This document shows positions 5,560-12,458 of a stretch of 57,773 nt of DNA, one piece after another. Numbering within the stretch: the first letter of the stretch is position 1; the number at the start of each line of letters is the position of its first letter. Both the position numbers and the translations under genes were made by a program. The notes under the pieces are model-generated. The model saw only the letters and a program-made list of their open reading frames with translations. It did no database searches and was not told the origin of the DNA. Origin of the DNA: Patescibacteria group bacterium (GTDB lineage Bacteria; Patescibacteriota; Minisyncoccia; Minisyncoccales; JAHCRE01); the NCBI GenBank assembly GCA_020148025.1, contig JAHCRH010000003.1:1-57773 (forward strand), in the 5' to 3' direction.

Positions 5560-8034
5560 ATGTCGATTTTGAATAAAATTTTCGGCGATGCTAATAAAAA
5601 ATATTTGAAGAAAATTCGGCCTTTGGTTGATAAAATAAATGACCTCGAAAAAGATTTCGAGAATTTTTCTAACGAAAAGATAAAAGAAAGAACCCTTGAA
5701 TTTAAAGAAAGGTTAAAAAGGGGCGAAACTCTCGAGGATTTATTACCCGAGGCCTTTGCCTTAGTTAGGGAGGCAGCTAAAAGAACACTTGGTCAAAGAC
5801 ATTATGATTGCCAGTTAATGGGAGGAATAGTTTTGCACCAGGGAAAAATTGCCCAGATGCTAACCGGGGAAGGAAAAACCTTAGCTGCTACCCTGCCCTT
5901 ATATTTAAATGCTCTAACCGGAAAAGGCTGCCACTTAGTAACTGTTAATGACTATTTAGCCAGACGTGATACTGTCTGGATGGGACAGATTTATCATCTA
6001 TTGGGTTTGTCGGTTGGATGCCTGAATCATGAGCAATCCTTTTTATATGACCCGGATTATAAAAAACCGCCGGAGGAAGAGGATAGAATCCGAGATGAAT
6101 TAGGTTCATTTTATGTAGTTGAGGATTTTTTGCGGCCCTGCCAAAGATTAGAGGCCTATCTGGCTGATATTACCTATGGAACAAATAATGAGTTTGGTTT
6201 TGATTATTTAAGAGATAACATGGTCTATGGTTTAAAAGACCGAGTTCAACGGGAATTCAATTATGCCATTATAGACGAAATAGATTTTCTCTTAATTGAT
6301 GAGGCCAGAACTCCTTTGATTATTTCAGCTCCAGATAGAGAGAGCTCAAAATGGTATGGAGAGTTCGCCAGAATAATTCCCAAATTAGATTCTAAATCAG
6401 ATTACGAAATTGATGAAAAAATGAGAGTTGTTACCTTAACTGAAGGAGGGATTTCAAAAATAGAAAAAACTTTAGGGATGAAAAATATCTATACCGAGCG
6501 GGGGATAAGATATTTGCATCATTTGGAGCAGGCCCTGAGAGCTCAAACTCTATTTAAAAAAGATAAAGATTACATAGTGAAAGATGGAAAAGTTATCATT
6601 GTCGACGAATTTACGGGAAGATTAATGCCGGGAAGAAGATGGTCAGGAGGTTTACATCAGGCAGTTGAGGCCAAAGAGAGAGTTCAGATTCAACCTGAGT
6701 CAATGACTTTAGCTACCGTCACTTTTCAAAATTTCTTCCGTCTTTACAAAAAATTGGCTGGAATGACAGGTACGGCCGTTGCTTCGGCTGAGGAGTTTGA
6801 TAAGGTTTATAAGTTAGAAGTAATTTGCATTCCAACTAATGAGCCAATGATAAGAAAGGCTCTGCCCGATCGATTCTATAAAACCGAAAAAGGGAAATTT
6901 AAGGCAGTAGTTAGAGAAATTAAGGAAAGGTATCAAAAAAGCCAGCCAGTTTTAGTTGGCACAAGGTCAGTTGAAAAAAACGAATATCTGGGAAAATTAT
7001 TAGAAAGAGAAGGGATTCCCCATCAAATTTTAAATGCCAAGCATCATGAAAGGGAAGGACAAATTATTGCCCAGGCAGGAAAATTGGAAGCAGTAACCAT
7101 TGCCACAAATATGGCTGGTAGGGGAGTAGATATAATTTTGGGAGGAAATCCTCAAAATCCTGCAGAAGCTGAAAAAGTGATTGACTTGGATGGCCTCCAT
7201 GTTATTGGAACTGAAAGGCACGAGGCCAGAAGGATTGATAATCAATTACGGGGAAGATCAGGAAGGCAGGGAGATCCAGGATCTAGCCAATTTTTTGTTT
7301 CTTTAGAAGATGATTTATTAAGGATTTTTGGCGGTGATAGAATAAAATCTTTGATGGAAATTTTAAAAATTCCCGAAGATCAGCCAATTGAAACAAAGCT
7401 CATTTCAGGGGCAATTGAATCTGCCCAGGCCAGAATTGAGGGTTTTCATTTTGATGCCAGGTCGCACCTTTTAGAATATGATGATGTGATGAATAAGCAC
7501 CGAGAAATTTTTTATAAAAAAAGGAGAGAATTTCTTAAGGCATCTTTGTCAGAATTGAAAGAAAAAGTTTTGGGAATTGTAAAAAAGACAGGTTATTCAG
7601 GAGAGGATTTTGAGAAAAAAGAAAAGGAGATTGGATCTGAGAAATTTTTAAAGGCTATTCGATTTCTCTGTCTTCGAATTTTAAATTTTTATTGGATTAA
7701 TCATTTAGCTGAGATGGAATCTTTAAGAGATAAAGTGAGGCTGAGGGCTTATGGTAGACTTGATCCTTTAGTGGAATATAAAAATGAGGGATATAAGATG
7801 TTTCAAAGATTACTAACAGCTGTTGAGTCGGCAATAGCCCAAACAGTCTTTAGAATTAAAACAGTAAGAGAGCCAGCAAAAGTCGTTCCGTCAACATCCA
7901 CCAATATGACCCAAGTTCAACGGCCGTCGAAATCGCACTATAGGAAGGATAAAGCGAAGGTTGGCCGAAACGACCCTTGCCCTTGTGGTTCTGGTAAAAA
8001 ATACAAAAAATGTTGTTGGCCCAAATACGGATAA
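5560..8034 (+). CDS. secA: Preprotein translocase ATPase SecA
   Basis: Motor ATPase that pushes preproteins through SecYEG. Visible: Walker A region MLTGEGKTLAATLP (about 99-112), YGTNNEFGFDYLRDNM, the DEAD-like IIDEIDFLLIDEARTPLI (about 227-244), the preprotein-binding insert, TFQNFFRLYKKLAGMTGTA (about 389-407), NMAGRGVDI, QLRGRSGRQGDPGSS, the helical scaffold, and a C-terminal zinc motif CPCGSGKKYKKCC (about 807-819). Length 824 is normal. A -10-like TATAAT lies at 5513-5518. ATG at 5560 has no Shine-Dalgarno site. Confidence 0.98.
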   Translation: MSILNKIFGDANKKYLKKIRPLVDKINDLEKDFENFSNEKIKERTLEFKERLKRGETLEDLLPEAFALVREAAKRTLGQRHYDCQLMGGIVLHQGKIAQMLTGEGKTLAATLPLYLNALTGKGCHLVTVNDYLARRDTVWMGQIYHLLGLSVGCLNHEQSFLYDPDYKKPPEEEDRIRDELGSFYVVEDFLRPCQRLEAYLADITYGTNNEFGFDYLRDNMVYGLKDRVQREFNYAIIDEIDFLLIDEARTPLIISAPDRESSKWYGEFARIIPKLDSKSDYEIDEKMRVVTLTEGGISKIEKTLGMKNIYTERGIRYLHHLEQALRAQTLFKKDKDYIVKDGKVIIVDEFTGRLMPGRRWSGGLHQAVEAKERVQIQPESMTLATVTFQNFFRLYKKLAGMTGTAVASAEEFDKVYKLEVICIPTNEPMIRKALPDRFYKTEKGKFKAVVREIKERYQKSQPVLVGTRSVEKNEYLGKLLEREGIPHQILNAKHHEREGQIIAQAGKLEAVTIATNMAGRGVDIILGGNPQNPAEAEKVIDLDGLHVIGTERHEARRIDNQLRGRSGRQGDPGSSQFFVSLEDDLLRIFGGDRIKSLMEILKIPEDQPIETKLISGAIESAQARIEGFHFDARSHLLEYDDVMNKHREIFYKKRREFLKASLSELKEKVLGIVKKTGYSGEDFEKKEKEIGSEKFLKAIRFLCLRILNFYWINHLAEMESLRDKVRLRAYGRLDPLVEYKNEGYKMFQRLLTAVESAIAQTVFRIKTVREPAKVVPSTSTNMTQVQRPSKSHYRKDKAKVGRNDPCPCGSGKKYKKCCWPKYG

Positions 8035-8051
8035 GAACAAAACGCATTTGC

Positions 8052-8080
8052 TTGACAGATTGAATTTTTGGTATTATAAT
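8052..8080 (+). promoter_or_regulatory. Promoter of the NYN-domain gene
   Basis: TTGACA (8052-8057), 17-base spacer, TATAAT (8075-8080): a consensus promoter. Confidence 0.8.
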
Positions 8081-8115
8081 CAATTATAATAGTTCTTTGA
8101 CAAAGGTGATAAGAG

Positions 8116-8778
8116 ATGAGAGGCAGAAAAAGTTTGATAAAGATTTGGAGGAGGTTTTTCCCTAAAAAAGAAGAAGTGAGGCCAGAAAAAACGGTTATTC
8201 TTATCGATGGAGAGAATCTTCATAAGTCTCTGAAAATCGATCTTGGAGGACTGGAAATAAACGATTTTGAAGAATTCAAAAAGCGCTTGCTGACAGAAAG
8301 AGAAGAATTAACTGGACCGCCAGTTTACTACACCAGTGTGACTAGTGCGGATAAGGAAAAGCCTAGGAAAATTTTAAGACTCTTTGCTCGTTTAGCTGAC
8401 GCAGGATATGAAGTTAAATCTAAGCCACTTCCAAAAGGGAAGGAGCCCAAAAGCGAGATTGACCCCTGGGTTAGCGATGGCATTTATCGCTGCGCCGTAG
8501 ATAAAAATACTTCAACCATTATCCTTGTATCTGGTGATCATCATTTTGTACCGGCGGTAGAGTTTGCTAAAGAAAGAGGAAAGAAAGTAAAGGTGGTGAG
8601 TACGGCAGCTTCGCTTTCTGCTGAGCTTAAAAACGCGAGTGATGAATGGATAGATCTCGAGCAGGTAGTAACTGGAATAACTCAGAAATCGAGAATAGAA
8701 GAGAAGCGAGAACAAGCCCTTGAAAAACTTAATAGAGGGAAAAGAATAACCTTGTCTACTTTTGAAGAAAGTCCATAG
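8116..8778 (+). CDS. NYN-domain (LabA/DUF88-type) putative ribonuclease
   Basis: The NYN fold is PIN-like and usually cuts RNA with acidic metal-binding residues. Visible: VILIDGENLHKSL (about 27-39) with the first conserved Asp, then DPWVSDGIYRCAVDKNTSTIILVSGDHHFVPAVEFAKERGK (read as SDGIYRCAVD and VSGDHHFVPA), the typical D...D and SGDxDF-like motif with HHF in place of DF. A basic stretch begins the protein and a charged tail follows the domain. It is preceded by a consensus promoter and an AAAGGTGAT Shine-Dalgarno site 8 bases before ATG, and followed by a terminator, so it is monocistronic. The RNA target is unknown. Confidence 0.8.
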   Translation: MRGRKSLIKIWRRFFPKKEEVRPEKTVILIDGENLHKSLKIDLGGLEINDFEEFKKRLLTEREELTGPPVYYTSVTSADKEKPRKILRLFARLADAGYEVKSKPLPKGKEPKSEIDPWVSDGIYRCAVDKNTSTIILVSGDHHFVPAVEFAKERGKKVKVVSTAASLSAELKNASDEWIDLEQVVTGITQKSRIEEKREQALEKLNRGKRITLSTFEESP

Positions 8779-8806
8779 GAGATGAAAAAATTTCATCTCT
8801 TTTTAT
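8778..8806 (+). terminator. Terminator after the NYN gene
   Basis: GAGATGAAA, loop AAA, TTTCATCTC then TTTTTATTT. Confidence 0.85.
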
Positions 8807-8814
8807 TTAAAATA

Positions 8815-8843
8815 TTGACTAGTTTTTAAAAATATGGTAAGAA
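8815..8843 (+). promoter_or_regulatory. Promoter of the 40-residue ORF
   Basis: TTGACT (8815-8820), 17-base spacer, TAAGAA (8838-8843). Confidence 0.6.
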
Positions 8844-8891
8844 AAAATTAGGAGGTTTGTTCTACAGCTCTTTAGAAAAAGGTGATAGTTG

Positions 8892-9014
8892 ATGAGTTTC
8901 TTGAAAATTCTTGATTTTTTAATCCACTTGATTCCATATCTACCGAAAAAATTCCAGGGGACACGGTTGGACGGACTATGGCATAAGATCTACAAACAAC
9001 CAAAGAAGCGATAG
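8892..9014 (+). CDS. 40-residue hydrophobic/basic small protein
   Basis: ATG at 8892 preceded by AAAAAGGTGATA, almost the same Shine-Dalgarno leader as the NYN gene upstream. The peptide starts MSFLKILDFLIHLIPYLP, a possible amphipathic or membrane-binding helix, and ends with a basic tail (KIYKQPKKR). It has its own promoter and a terminator at 9051. This full transcription unit supports a real gene although the protein is too short to classify. A small toxin, membrane peptide or accessory subunit are all possible. Confidence 0.55.
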   Translation: MSFLKILDFLIHLIPYLPKKFQGTRLDGLWHKIYKQPKKR

Positions 9015-9050
9015 AAACTCTTTGAATTTAAAAAGTCAACAAAAACCCAT

Positions 9051-9076
9051 AACCCACTATTTTGTGGGTTTTTTTA
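9051..9076 (+). terminator. Terminator before pyrF
   Basis: AACCCAC, loop TATTTT, GTGGGTT followed by seven T. Confidence 0.9.
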
Positions 9077-9077
9077 T

Positions 9078-9106
9078 TTGACAATTTTTTTTTAAAATAG
9101 TAAAAA
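9078..9106 (+). promoter_or_regulatory. Promoter of pyrF-pyrE
   Basis: TTGACA (9078-9083), 17-base spacer, TAAAAA (9101-9106). The leader that follows has an AGGAG-GTTTG-CTCCT hairpin near 9113 before the real Shine-Dalgarno site. Confidence 0.6.
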
Positions 9107-9150
9107 AGAAACAGGAGGTTTGCTCCTTAAAAATTTAGGAGGATTGAGAG

Positions 9151-10113
9151 ATGAAAACATTTGTAGATAAGTTAATGGATGCGATCCAAGAAAAACAGAG
9201 CATTCTCTGTGTAGGACTTGACCCGCAAGTAAGATATATTCCAGAGCATATCTTAGAACAGGGATACGAGATGACAAAAGATCCGTTGAGCCTCTTTGAA
9301 CCAGCTGCCCGAGCATTCGTTATTTTCTTTGAAGATATTATTAAAGCTACTGCTCCATTTGCAGCAATTGCAAAACCTCAAATGGCTTTCTATGAGGCCT
9401 ATAAGCATTGGGGCGTGTGGGCTTTCGAAGAGATAGTAAAGCTTTGCAGGAGACACGACCTTTTAGTATTAGAGGACGCAAAACGTAGTGATGGTGGCGA
9501 CACAGCAAAAGCTTATGCAGCAGGACATCTAGGAAAAGTGGATGTATGGGATCCGGTCAAATCTGAAATAGTCAAAAGACCGTCTTTCGATGTTGATGCA
9601 ATGACTGTGATGCCAGGGATTGGCACATCTTGTCTATCTCCGTTCGTAGAGGTAGTAAAAGAATTTGGTAAAGGAATTTTTGTTGTCGACAAGACATCCT
9701 TTAGACCAAATTCTGAAGTGGAACAATTGGTAACGAAAACCGGACGCAAGGTCTGGGAAGAGACAGCGCTATTAGTGAAGCAATGGAGCGAAGGGTGCGA
9801 AGGAGAAAGTGGCATAAATAACATTGGTGTTGTGATGGGTGCTACATATCCTGAGGAAGCGGTAACAATGAGAGAACTTCTTCCTAACTGTTTCTTTTTG
9901 GTTCCGGGATACGGAGCTCAAGGTGGAGGTGCTGATGGAGCAGTAAAAGGTGGCAGAGTGATAGTAAATTCTTCACGAGGTATTGACTATGCTTTCTTAA
10001 GAAAATTCAAATGCGATCCCAAAGATTTCGCTCAAGCAGCAGAAAAATCAGCCAAATTCGCAAGAGACGATTTGAATCAGGCCCTAAAGCGAGCTGGAAA
10101 AATTCCTTGGTAA
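9151..10113 (+). CDS. pyrF: Orotidine 5'-phosphate decarboxylase (type 2 PyrF)
   Basis: Converts OMP to UMP, the last step of pyrimidine synthesis. TIM barrel with ILCVGLDPQ (about 18-26), the substrate region AAIAKPQMAFYEA, and the catalytic charge network VLEDAKRSDGGDTAKAY (about 109-125), where Lys is the proton donor. Phosphate-loop region FLVPGYGAQGGG (about 249-260) and VNSSRGIDYA. Length 320 fits type 2 PyrF, longer than the usual 230-240. A strong Shine-Dalgarno site (TTAGGAGG) precedes ATG at 9151, unlike the core genes here. pyrE follows 20 bases later. Confidence 0.92.
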   Translation: MKTFVDKLMDAIQEKQSILCVGLDPQVRYIPEHILEQGYEMTKDPLSLFEPAARAFVIFFEDIIKATAPFAAIAKPQMAFYEAYKHWGVWAFEEIVKLCRRHDLLVLEDAKRSDGGDTAKAYAAGHLGKVDVWDPVKSEIVKRPSFDVDAMTVMPGIGTSCLSPFVEVVKEFGKGIFVVDKTSFRPNSEVEQLVTKTGRKVWEETALLVKQWSEGCEGESGINNIGVVMGATYPEEAVTMRELLPNCFFLVPGYGAQGGGADGAVKGGRVIVNSSRGIDYAFLRKFKCDPKDFAQAAEKSAKFARDDLNQALKRAGKIPW

Positions 10114-10133
10114 TTAGATAGGAGGAGAAGGTA

Positions 10134-10847
10134 ATGAACATAGAAACAGCAAGAAAAACATTAGGTTTAGAGGTAAAACTCATCGCCTTCGAAGACGTAT
10201 TTGCTTGGTGCGATGCCATCTGGATCTATCGGGGATTTGAGGGCGAACCTCACGCCCTTTTAGCTTCCGGGAAACACAGCGATGGCTATATCAATTTGAA
10301 TGCAGTTCTTCAGTTTCCGAATCTCTGTGCAGTTTTAGCCAAAGATTTGATCAAAAGGTTAGAGAAACATGGAATAACTACAGGAAATGTGGATGCAGTA
10401 GTCTCATCGAGTTTTGCCGCTCTTACCTTGGGGCAAGAGGTAGCTAGACGAATGGAAGCAATGTTTGTCTTCACAGAAAAAGAAGAAAAAAAGCAAAAAT
10501 GGACCGGAAGATTTGAACTCCCTAAAGGTACAAGAATCTTGCAAGTTGAAGAACTCATTACAACCTTAGGAACTACTAGAAAAGTCAGAGAAGCAGTTTT
10601 GAATAGCAATCCCCAAGTAGAATTCATTAAACTCGACGGAAAGATAGTTGTAGCTACCGTTTTCTACCGACCCGACAATCTGGCAAGACCTGAACCCGAT
10701 TATCAGATAATCCCGTTGATTCAAAAAGAGATTCATAATTGGTCTCCAGAAGAATGCCCACTTTGCAAGAAAGGATCTTCGGCTCTCAAGCCAAAACCAA
10801 ACTGGCAAAGATTTCTTGAGTATCAAAGAAGATTTCATGGCCCCTGA
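10134..10847 (+). CDS. pyrE: Orotate phosphoribosyltransferase-like protein (PyrE)
   Basis: PRTase-fold protein beside pyrF, so most likely converts orotate and PRPP to OMP. Visible: LLASGKHSDGYINLN (about 42-56), the substrate loop of PyrE, and the PRPP region ILQVEELITTLGTT (about 128-141), in place of the usual V(D/E)DxxTTGGS. The two acidic residues are E-E and the following GG/GK is LG. A tail of about 55 residues carries CPLCKKGSS, a single CxxC that the usual PyrE lacks. Shine-Dalgarno AGGAGG at spacing 7-8. With pyrF it forms a two-gene unit making UMP from orotate; no earlier pyrimidine genes are in the window. Confidence 0.85.
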   Translation: MNIETARKTLGLEVKLIAFEDVFAWCDAIWIYRGFEGEPHALLASGKHSDGYINLNAVLQFPNLCAVLAKDLIKRLEKHGITTGNVDAVVSSSFAALTLGQEVARRMEAMFVFTEKEEKKQKWTGRFELPKGTRILQVEELITTLGTTRKVREAVLNSNPQVEFIKLDGKIVVATVFYRPDNLARPEPDYQIIPLIQKEIHNWSPEECPLCKKGSSALKPKPNWQRFLEYQRRFHGP

Positions 10848-10886
10848 AGAGACTGTTTAACAGAAAATCAAAATAGTTCCTTCCAT

Positions 10887-10908
10887 ACCCACTTTTGTGG
10901 GTTTTTTA
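10887..10908 (+). terminator. Terminator after pyrE
   Basis: ACCCAC, loop TTTT, GTGGGT and TTTTTATTT. Confidence 0.9.
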
Positions 10909-10943
10909 TTTAAATAAAAAAATCCCGCCCTTCATTCAATTAG

Positions 10944-11840
10944 TTAGGCGGGTTGGTTTTTGAAAGCCAAATATGGCTTTTTGATTTGAGGTGGTAATTC
11001 GTTTCCGTAAATCGGTTTTAGAGAGGCAATGAAGCCTTCGATTTTTCGTGTTAGATATTCTCTGGCAAAAGAATTAGTTTCAAGAGCAGTTCTATGGATT
11101 ATTCCTCGCCATTTTCTTATGGTCTTTTTGGGCAAAGATATTCTTCCTTTACCATCTACTCGGATTCCAGTAATTAATGGTGCACCATTTCGACAATCGA
11201 ATTGTCTGATTTTCTTTGGATTTACTTTGAACCCGAATTCTTCAAGACATTGAAAAATCTTTTCTTGTATTTCAGATTTCAAAGGTCCAGGGCCTGAAAT
11301 GACAAAGTTATCAACGTAACAAGTAATATTATAACCTCGAGGACAAATAATCCAGAGTTTTCTGAATAACCCACTTTCAGTTATCGCTAGATAAAACAGA
11401 AATGGTGATGTCGGTGCTCCTTGAGGTAAAACTTGCCTGAAAGTCACTAGCTTTATTATTAAATCTAGGAGAGTTAAAGGCTCTTCTTTGAAGTAATCGG
11501 TGATTTTGGTTTGGTCAGAGATCTTTTTCCTTAGGATGTTTTTTAATTTAGAGATATTCACTGAGGGAAAGGCATTTTCGAGATCGAAGACAAAAATGAA
11601 ACGAGAACCAGAATGAGATTTCGCATGACGAACATAGGAACCGGAGCGCAGGCCGTGAATACTTCCATAATGTGTTCTCCAGATCTTTTTAAAAAACCGA
11701 AGGATTTTTCTTTGAATTTTCTCTAATTCGGGCGAGGGAATGAATAGAGTTCGAAAACCACCTCTTTTTTTGCGAATTCTAGTTTCAGTGTATTCATTAG
11801 CTAAGGGTAAGGCTTTAATCAATTCTTTCTTATCTAACAT
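10944..11840 (-). CDS. Retron-like reverse transcriptase
   Basis: 298-residue reverse transcriptase, the usual length of retron RTs. In order: RKKRGGFRTLFIPSPELEKI (motif 1, about 23-42), FDLENAFPS (85-93, first catalytic Asp), LPQGAPTSPFL (138-148), CYVDNFVI (174-181, active-site box), NPKKIR (207-212) and ITGIRVD (223-229), which resembles the VTG box of retron RTs. QGAPTSP separates it from diversity-generating RTs. The active-site box is YVDN, not YxDD, so the second Asp is lost. ATG at 11840 has a Shine-Dalgarno AGGTGG. A structured RNA with its own promoter lies directly upstream (11866-12018). No effector gene is clear next to it. Confidence 0.85.
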   Translation of the reverse strand: MLDKKELIKALPLANEYTETRIRKKRGGFRTLFIPSPELEKIQRKILRFFKKIWRTHYGSIHGLRSGSYVRHAKSHSGSRFIFVFDLENAFPSVNISKLKNILRKKISDQTKITDYFKEEPLTLLDLIIKLVTFRQVLPQGAPTSPFLFYLAITESGLFRKLWIICPRGYNITCYVDNFVISGPGPLKSEIQEKIFQCLEEFGFKVNPKKIRQFDCRNGAPLITGIRVDGKGRISLPKKTIRKWRGIIHRTALETNSFAREYLTRKIEGFIASLKPIYGNELPPQIKKPYLAFKNQPA

Positions 11841-11865
11841 TTAATCCACCTAATTTTGAAAGGAC

Positions 11866-12018
11866 AATTGGTGGGACCTGTGGGCTACTCGAATGGTCAA
11901 ACGACAAGGACCGGATTTCCTACCAGCTGGCAGCTTCTGCCAACCGCCCACCTAGGGTTGGAACTACCTGCGACTAGTCAGCGACGGGTGGGTCTCTCTA
12001 GCCCGGTTGCCCCCAATT
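11866..12018 (-). ncRNA. Candidate retron ncRNA (msr-msd) upstream of the reverse transcriptase
   Basis: Read on the minus strand, AATTGG (12018-12013) pairs with CCAATT (11871-11866), and GGGCTA (12004-11999) with TAGCCC (11887-11882), a split outer stem like retron a1/a2. Inside are CCCACC/GGTGGG, a TGGCAG-AAG-CTGCCA hairpin and a palindromic GACTAGTC segment. GC content is far above the surroundings. A consensus promoter (12020-12047) starts transcription at its first base, and the RT begins 26 bases after it. I did not find the branching G of known retrons with certainty, so the identity is inferred from position and fold. Confidence 0.6.
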
Positions 12019-12019
12019 T

Positions 12020-12047
12020 ATTATAGGATAATGATTTGCAATGTCAA
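12020..12047 (-). promoter_or_regulatory. Promoter of the structured RNA and reverse transcriptase
   Basis: On the minus strand, TTGACA (12047-12042), 16-base spacer, TATAAT (12025-12020). The predicted start is about 12013, at the 5' end of the structured RNA. The -35 box overlaps the first codons of the divergent ORF at 12041. Confidence 0.8.
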
Positions 12048-12346
12048 CCCTTGACAGAATTCCAGAAATTATTAAACTAAAATGGAGATGGTTAAAAATG
12101 GCAGAATCGGAAAAGACTGCAAAGAAATTATTGAAAATGTTAGAAAGAGCTCAAAAGGGTTCTCAGATAGTTATGAAATTCATCAACGAAGGCAAGCTTG
12201 TGCCATCTATAGCTTCTCTCGACGGTACTGCCGAGGATACTAGGATTTATCTCGATATTCCTTGTGAAATTGGGATGATAGCCGAAGGAATCCAAGCAAT
12301 AAAGTTCAGTCCGCACACTTCTGAATTAATCATTAAGTTCGAATAA
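12041..12346 (+). CDS. Unknown 101-residue protein divergent from the retron-like locus
   Basis: Not recognised. Mixed helix and strand composition: a basic N-terminus with two Trp, a helix rich in K and E (AESEKTAKKLLKMLERAQ), then IYLDIPCEIGMIAEGI and a strand-like end. No membrane segment or signal peptide. ATG at 12041 overlaps the -35 box of the divergent RT promoter and has no good Shine-Dalgarno site. An alternative ATG at 12098 has GGAG 10 bases upstream and gives 82 residues. A strong terminator follows at 12390. The position, back to back with the RT locus, makes a link possible but unproven. Confidence 0.6.
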   Translation: MSTLDRIPEIIKLKWRWLKMAESEKTAKKLLKMLERAQKGSQIVMKFINEGKLVPSIASLDGTAEDTRIYLDIPCEIGMIAEGIQAIKFSPHTSELIIKFE

Positions 12347-12389
12347 GCCTAATTTTCCCGTTCCTCTCAGCTCTTTTCAAAACCCTTTG

Positions 12390-12421
12390 TGCCTAGTTCC
12401 CCAAAGACTAGGCATTTTTTT
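12390..12421 (+). terminator. Terminator after the 101-residue ORF
   Basis: TGCCTAG, 11-base loop, CTAGGCA and seven T. Confidence 0.9.
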
Positions 12422-12458
12422 ATTGCTAAAAGAGAGAAAATAAGTTAAAATAGAATAT

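Noticed and set aside
9513-9824. Long open frames on the minus strand opposite pyrF and other genes
   Set aside because: They have no start signals or recognisable domains and are explained as shadows of the coding strand.
10944-11840. The RT as part of a diversity-generating retroelement
   Set aside because: It has QGAPTSP rather than the DGR-type motif, and I see no template/variable repeat pair with A-specific differences nearby.
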